A stretch of DNA of 64,000 nt from Shewanella colwelliana ATCC 39565 (GTDB lineage: Bacteria > Pseudomonadota > Gammaproteobacteria > Enterobacterales > Shewanellaceae), in contig NZ_JAEC01000030.1 of assembly GCF_000518705.1 (NCBI RefSeq), positions 1-64,000 of the forward strand. The letters run 5' to 3'. Shown here in pieces: positions 61,135 through 64,000 of the stretch. A program made the position numbers and the translations under genes. Each line of letters opens with the position of its first letter. The first letter of the stretch is position 1. The notes below the pieces were generated by a model. That model was not told the origin of the DNA, did not search any database, and saw only the letters and a list, made by a program, of their open reading frames with translations.

Positions 61135-61316
61135 GACGGGGTGCATTAAAAAGGTTTTGCGGTTTTGAGTCAACATTTTTTTGAAAAATAATTGAGTTAT
61201 AGGCTTGTTTGAAGAAGTTTTGCTCGAAACGTTGTTTTTTGTATCAATAAACTTGCCTTAGAGAGCTGGTGGGGCACATTCGTGCCATCAGTGATCTTTT
61301 GTGGAGAATAAAAAAA

Positions 61317-61333
61317 GCCCCGCTAGGCGAGGC
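61317..61333 (-). terminator. Terminator of bamD
   Basis: Minus strand GCCTCGC, loop CTA, GCGGGGC (one G-T pair), followed by a seven-T tract at 61310-61316. Confidence 0.75.
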
Positions 61334-61341
61334 TTTTTTTA

Positions 61342-62100
61342 TTATTTTAGCATTGCATTACTTGGGAAGTTGCTTCTCATCACCATTAACACGTGCTCTT
61401 TCAGCTTTTCTTGCCCCAACTCATCATAAGCGAGTGCCATGATCTCTAAAGCGCGTTCTGTTGATGGTGTACCAGGATAAGACTCCATTACTGACTGGGC
61501 TCTTACGGCCGCTGCGCTCCAAGCATTCATCTTAATATAGTACTCTGCGACATTAATTGAGTACTTAGCCAGACGATTTTTAAGGAATTGCATACGTTTT
61601 TGAGCATCTGCTGCGTATTTACTGTTAGGATACGACTTTATCAAACGGTCAAAGTCTTTAAAGGCATCTTGCGCTGCTTTAGGGTCTCTATCGGTTCTGT
61701 CGATATTTAACATGTCATGAAACATGTAACTGTCAGACTGCATATTAACCAACCCACGCATATAGTAGACGTAGTCGATATCTTTGTGAGTTGGGTTTAA
61801 ACGGATAAAGCGATCGATATTGGCGATACCAGAAGCTGGATCATCCAGTTTGTAGTAGGCATAAATTAGGTCTAATTGTACCTGGGTTTTATGTGGGCCA
61901 AAGGGATAGCGAGAGTCTAACGCTTCTAAAGAACGTACAGCTTTACTGTAGTTTCCTAGCTCCATTGAGGTTCTAGCTTGAGTATAAAGCACATCAGGCG
62001 ATGATTTACTGAGCGGCATATCATCTTCTTTTCGGCTACTACAGGCCGCTAAGGCCAGTGAAATCAGGGCGATAGCTGCGCCTTTAGCAAATTTATGCAT
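61342..62100 (-). CDS. bamD: Outer-membrane protein assembly lipoprotein BamD
   Basis: A 252-residue TPR lipoprotein, an essential partner of BamA in folding outer-membrane proteins. The signal ends in the lipobox LAAC (Cys20). The mature part is TPR, with SPDVLYTQARTSMELGNYSKAVRSLEALDSRYPFG and the later RDPKAAQDAFKDFDRLIKSYPNSKYAADA. It is divergent from rluD, the conserved bamD | rluD-pgeF arrangement of gammaproteobacteria. Confidence 0.96.
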   Translation of the reverse strand: MHKFAKGAAIALISLALAACSSRKEDDMPLSKSSPDVLYTQARTSMELGNYSKAVRSLEALDSRYPFGPHKTQVQLDLIYAYYKLDDPASGIANIDRFIRLNPTHKDIDYVYYMRGLVNMQSDSYMFHDMLNIDRTDRDPKAAQDAFKDFDRLIKSYPNSKYAADAQKRMQFLKNRLAKYSINVAEYYIKMNAWSAAAVRAQSVMESYPGTPSTERALEIMALAYDELGQEKLKEHVLMVMRSNFPSNAMLK

Positions 62101-62222
62101 ACTTGAATTCGATTCTTTTTAAGTTGTAGTTAAGAATTTTTCCATTTCACGATAAAATAGAAACAATACGATTGTAACAGATAGCACTTTATTTTGGACC
62201 CCAAAACGCGGGTACGGTTCCT

Positions 62223-63194
62223 ATGACACAAGAGATTAATCTAAAAAGCGAGATAACAGCAACACAAACAGGTCAAAGATTGGATCAAACTTTGGCTGAA
62301 TTGTTTCCTGATTATTCTCGTACGCGCATTAAAGAGTGGATACAAACAGGTTCTGTTTATGTCGACGGTGTAGTGCAGACTAAGCCTAGAGAGAAAGTTC
62401 TTGAAGGCCAAGAAGTTCAAGTTGAAGCTATGTTGCAGGAAGAAACCAAAGCTGAAGCGCAAGCGATAGACTTGAACATTGTTTATGAAGATGATCATAT
62501 TATTGTGATCAATAAGCAAGCAGGGTTAGTCGTTCACCCTGGTGCGGGCAATAGTGATGGGACCTTGCTAAATGCACTGTTGCATCATTGTCCAGCCATT
62601 GAGCTGGTGCCGCGCGCAGGTATTGTTCATCGTCTTGATAAAGACACTACCGGATTGATGGTTGTTGCTAAAACGGTAGAAGCGCAAACGCATTTAGTGG
62701 CTGCCTTGCAGGCTCGTGAAATTGTTCGTGAGTATGAAGCTATTGTTCAAGGAACCATTATTTCTGGCGGCACTGTCGATGAGCCTATCGATCGTCACCC
62801 GACCAAACGTACACACATGGCGGTGGTTCATAATGGTAAACCTGCGGTGACTCATTATCGTGTAGCGGAGAAATACCGTGCTCATACCCGATTGAGATTG
62901 CGTCTAGAGTCAGGACGTACTCACCAAATTCGTGTGCATATGGCGCATATTGGTCATGTGTTGGTTGGCGATCCTGTTTATGCTGGTCGCCCACGTCCAC
63001 CAAAAGGTGTGACACCAGAGTTCTTTGAGGTTTATATGGGCTTTAAGCGTCAAGCTTTGCACGCGATAAGACTTGAACTTGCTCACCCATTTACGTTTGA
63101 AGTCATGAGCTGGCAGGCACCGATACCAGAAGATATGGTGACGCTAACTCGTGCGTTGCGCGAAGACACTAAAGCGAACCCGGCTGACTATTAA
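62223..63194 (+). CDS. rluD: 23S rRNA pseudouridine synthase RluD
   Basis: A 323-residue enzyme that makes pseudouridines 1911, 1915 and 1917 in 23S rRNA. The S4 domain (LDQTLAELFPDYSRTRIKEWI) is followed by the catalytic domain with GIVHRLDKDTTGLMVVAK, whose Asp in RLD is the nucleophile, and the closing ESGRTHQIRVHMAHIGHVLVGDPVY. Length is normal. Its stop is directly followed by the pgeF start, so the two are coupled. Confidence 0.96.
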   Translation: MTQEINLKSEITATQTGQRLDQTLAELFPDYSRTRIKEWIQTGSVYVDGVVQTKPREKVLEGQEVQVEAMLQEETKAEAQAIDLNIVYEDDHIIVINKQAGLVVHPGAGNSDGTLLNALLHHCPAIELVPRAGIVHRLDKDTTGLMVVAKTVEAQTHLVAALQAREIVREYEAIVQGTIISGGTVDEPIDRHPTKRTHMAVVHNGKPAVTHYRVAEKYRAHTRLRLRLESGRTHQIRVHMAHIGHVLVGDPVYAGRPRPPKGVTPEFFEVYMGFKRQALHAIRLELAHPFTFEVMSWQAPIPEDMVTLTRALREDTKANPADY

Positions 63195-63914
63195 ATGTTG
63201 CCAAAAGAGTGGTTTGTTCCGGCTGGAGTGAAGCTAGCCTTCACCCAGCGTTCAGGTGGCGTGAGTCTGGCTCCATACGCTAGCCTGAATTTAGGAGAGC
63301 ATGTTGGCGACGACTCGTCACATGTTCAACAAAACCGCGCCATTGTTAAACAAAGCCTAGGACTCAGTGCTGACCCAGCTTGGTTAGAGCAAGTCCATGG
63401 TACCTTAGTGGTAAACCTTGATAGTGACGATAATCGCACTGCAGATGGCAGTTTTTGCCGCAGCCGTAATCATACCTGTGTGGTGATGACTGCAGACTGC
63501 CTCCCCGTTTTGATTTGCGATAAAGCTGGTACACAAGTTGCTGCAATCCATGCGGGATGGCGTGGTCTATGTGATGGCATTATTGAAACGGCGCTGAGTC
63601 ATTTTGCTGTGCCTGCCGACGAGATCTGTGTTTATCTCGGTCCGGCCATTGGGGCTGACGCATTTGAAGTTGGCGCTGAAGTTAGGGGGCGGTTTGTACA
63701 GTGTCATCAACAAACTAGTGCATTTTTTATGCCTCGTGGCGATAAATATCTCGGCGATCTACAAGCAATTGCCCGGTTTCGGATCGAACAAGCTGGTGTG
63801 AAACGTATTTTCTGTTTATCCCATTGTACCTATAGCCTCAAAGAGCAGTATTTTTCCTATCGCCGCGAATCTGTGACTGGGCGAATGGCTTCTTTGATCT
63901 GGTTAGAAAAGTAG
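63195..63914 (+). CDS. pgeF: Purine-nucleoside phosphorylase / laccase-fold protein PgeF (YfiH)
   Basis: A 239-residue DUF152-family protein, known from peptidoglycan quality control and purine nucleoside cleavage. The metal-binding residues lie in TADCLPVL, HAGWRG and FCLSHCTYS. It starts immediately after the rluD stop and likely shares its transcript; clpB often comes next in this order, but the window ends before it can be seen. Confidence 0.93.
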   Translation: MLPKEWFVPAGVKLAFTQRSGGVSLAPYASLNLGEHVGDDSSHVQQNRAIVKQSLGLSADPAWLEQVHGTLVVNLDSDDNRTADGSFCRSRNHTCVVMTADCLPVLICDKAGTQVAAIHAGWRGLCDGIIETALSHFAVPADEICVYLGPAIGADAFEVGAEVRGRFVQCHQQTSAFFMPRGDKYLGDLQAIARFRIEQAGVKRIFCLSHCTYSLKEQYFSYRRESVTGRMASLIWLEK

Positions 63915-64000
63915 CAAGTATTTCGTTGCTAATGCATTCCTCTGCTTGAATTTAGTCAAAAAGCCCCCATCTTTAACTTATCGAAGCTTCACTTATCAAA

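Overview
The window looks like a chromosomal segment of a marine gammaproteobacterium, almost certainly a Shewanella. The evidence is the gene set: lldEFG lactate oxidase genes, a small multihaem c-type cytochrome, GlyGly-CTERM proteins, TonB receptors, many chemoreceptor and GGDEF proteins, and the bamD | rluD-pgeF arrangement. The species cannot be told from the sequence alone. I see no prophage, insertion sequence, CRISPR array or integron. Nearly all of the window is chromosomal genes separated by clear hairpin terminators.

Layout. 1-2.6 kb: a diverged hairpin repeat, ppiC, and a divergent ArsR regulator / ArsP-type permease pair with two matching 24-bp operators. 2.9-9.3 kb: a LysR regulator convergent with lldEFG, then fadE, whose upstream region holds a PsrA-like box. 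9.4-15.5 kb: a small membrane protein, a stand-alone HExxH protein, a transporter fused to a solute-binding domain, a BlaI/BlaR1-like pair with BlaI-type operators, and an exported unknown. 15.5-17.9 kb: a BtuB-like receptor behind a cobalamin riboswitch, whose promoter is covered by three tandem MetJ boxes. 18-24.5 kb: dodecin, queG, a periplasmic binding protein, a TPR-GGDEF cyclase, rsuA and an acetyltransferase. 24.7-38.5 kb: an M13 peptidase, an exported RelA/SpoT-fold protein followed by a SUKH-type protein and an HTH protein, GST, a large TonB receptor, a bPH2 protein, an NRAMP-like transporter, a serine hydrolase, yehS and maeA.

38.8-52.2 kb is the most unusual part. A triheme mini-cytochrome is followed by two giant secreted S8 proteases. 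Both end in a GlyGly-CTERM tail and each is divergent from a LysR regulator, so the locus is duplicated. One LysR copy is broken by a one-base excess in an eight-G tract. The 3' ends and terminators of the two proteases share an identical 95-bp block.

52.2-54.5 kb carries an ECF sigma / anti-sigma-like / DUF4097 operon with an 8-bp tandem repeat (17 units) just upstream. 54.5-60.9 kb has an ornithine cyclodeaminase homologue, two chemoreceptors and a CHASE4-GGDEF protein. 61-64 kb has tRNA-Phe, bamD, rluD and pgeF.

Together the genes suggest a motile, peptide-using marine heterotroph that takes up vitamin B12 and metabolises lactate and fatty acids. All functional statements are from reading the sequence; no database search was run.
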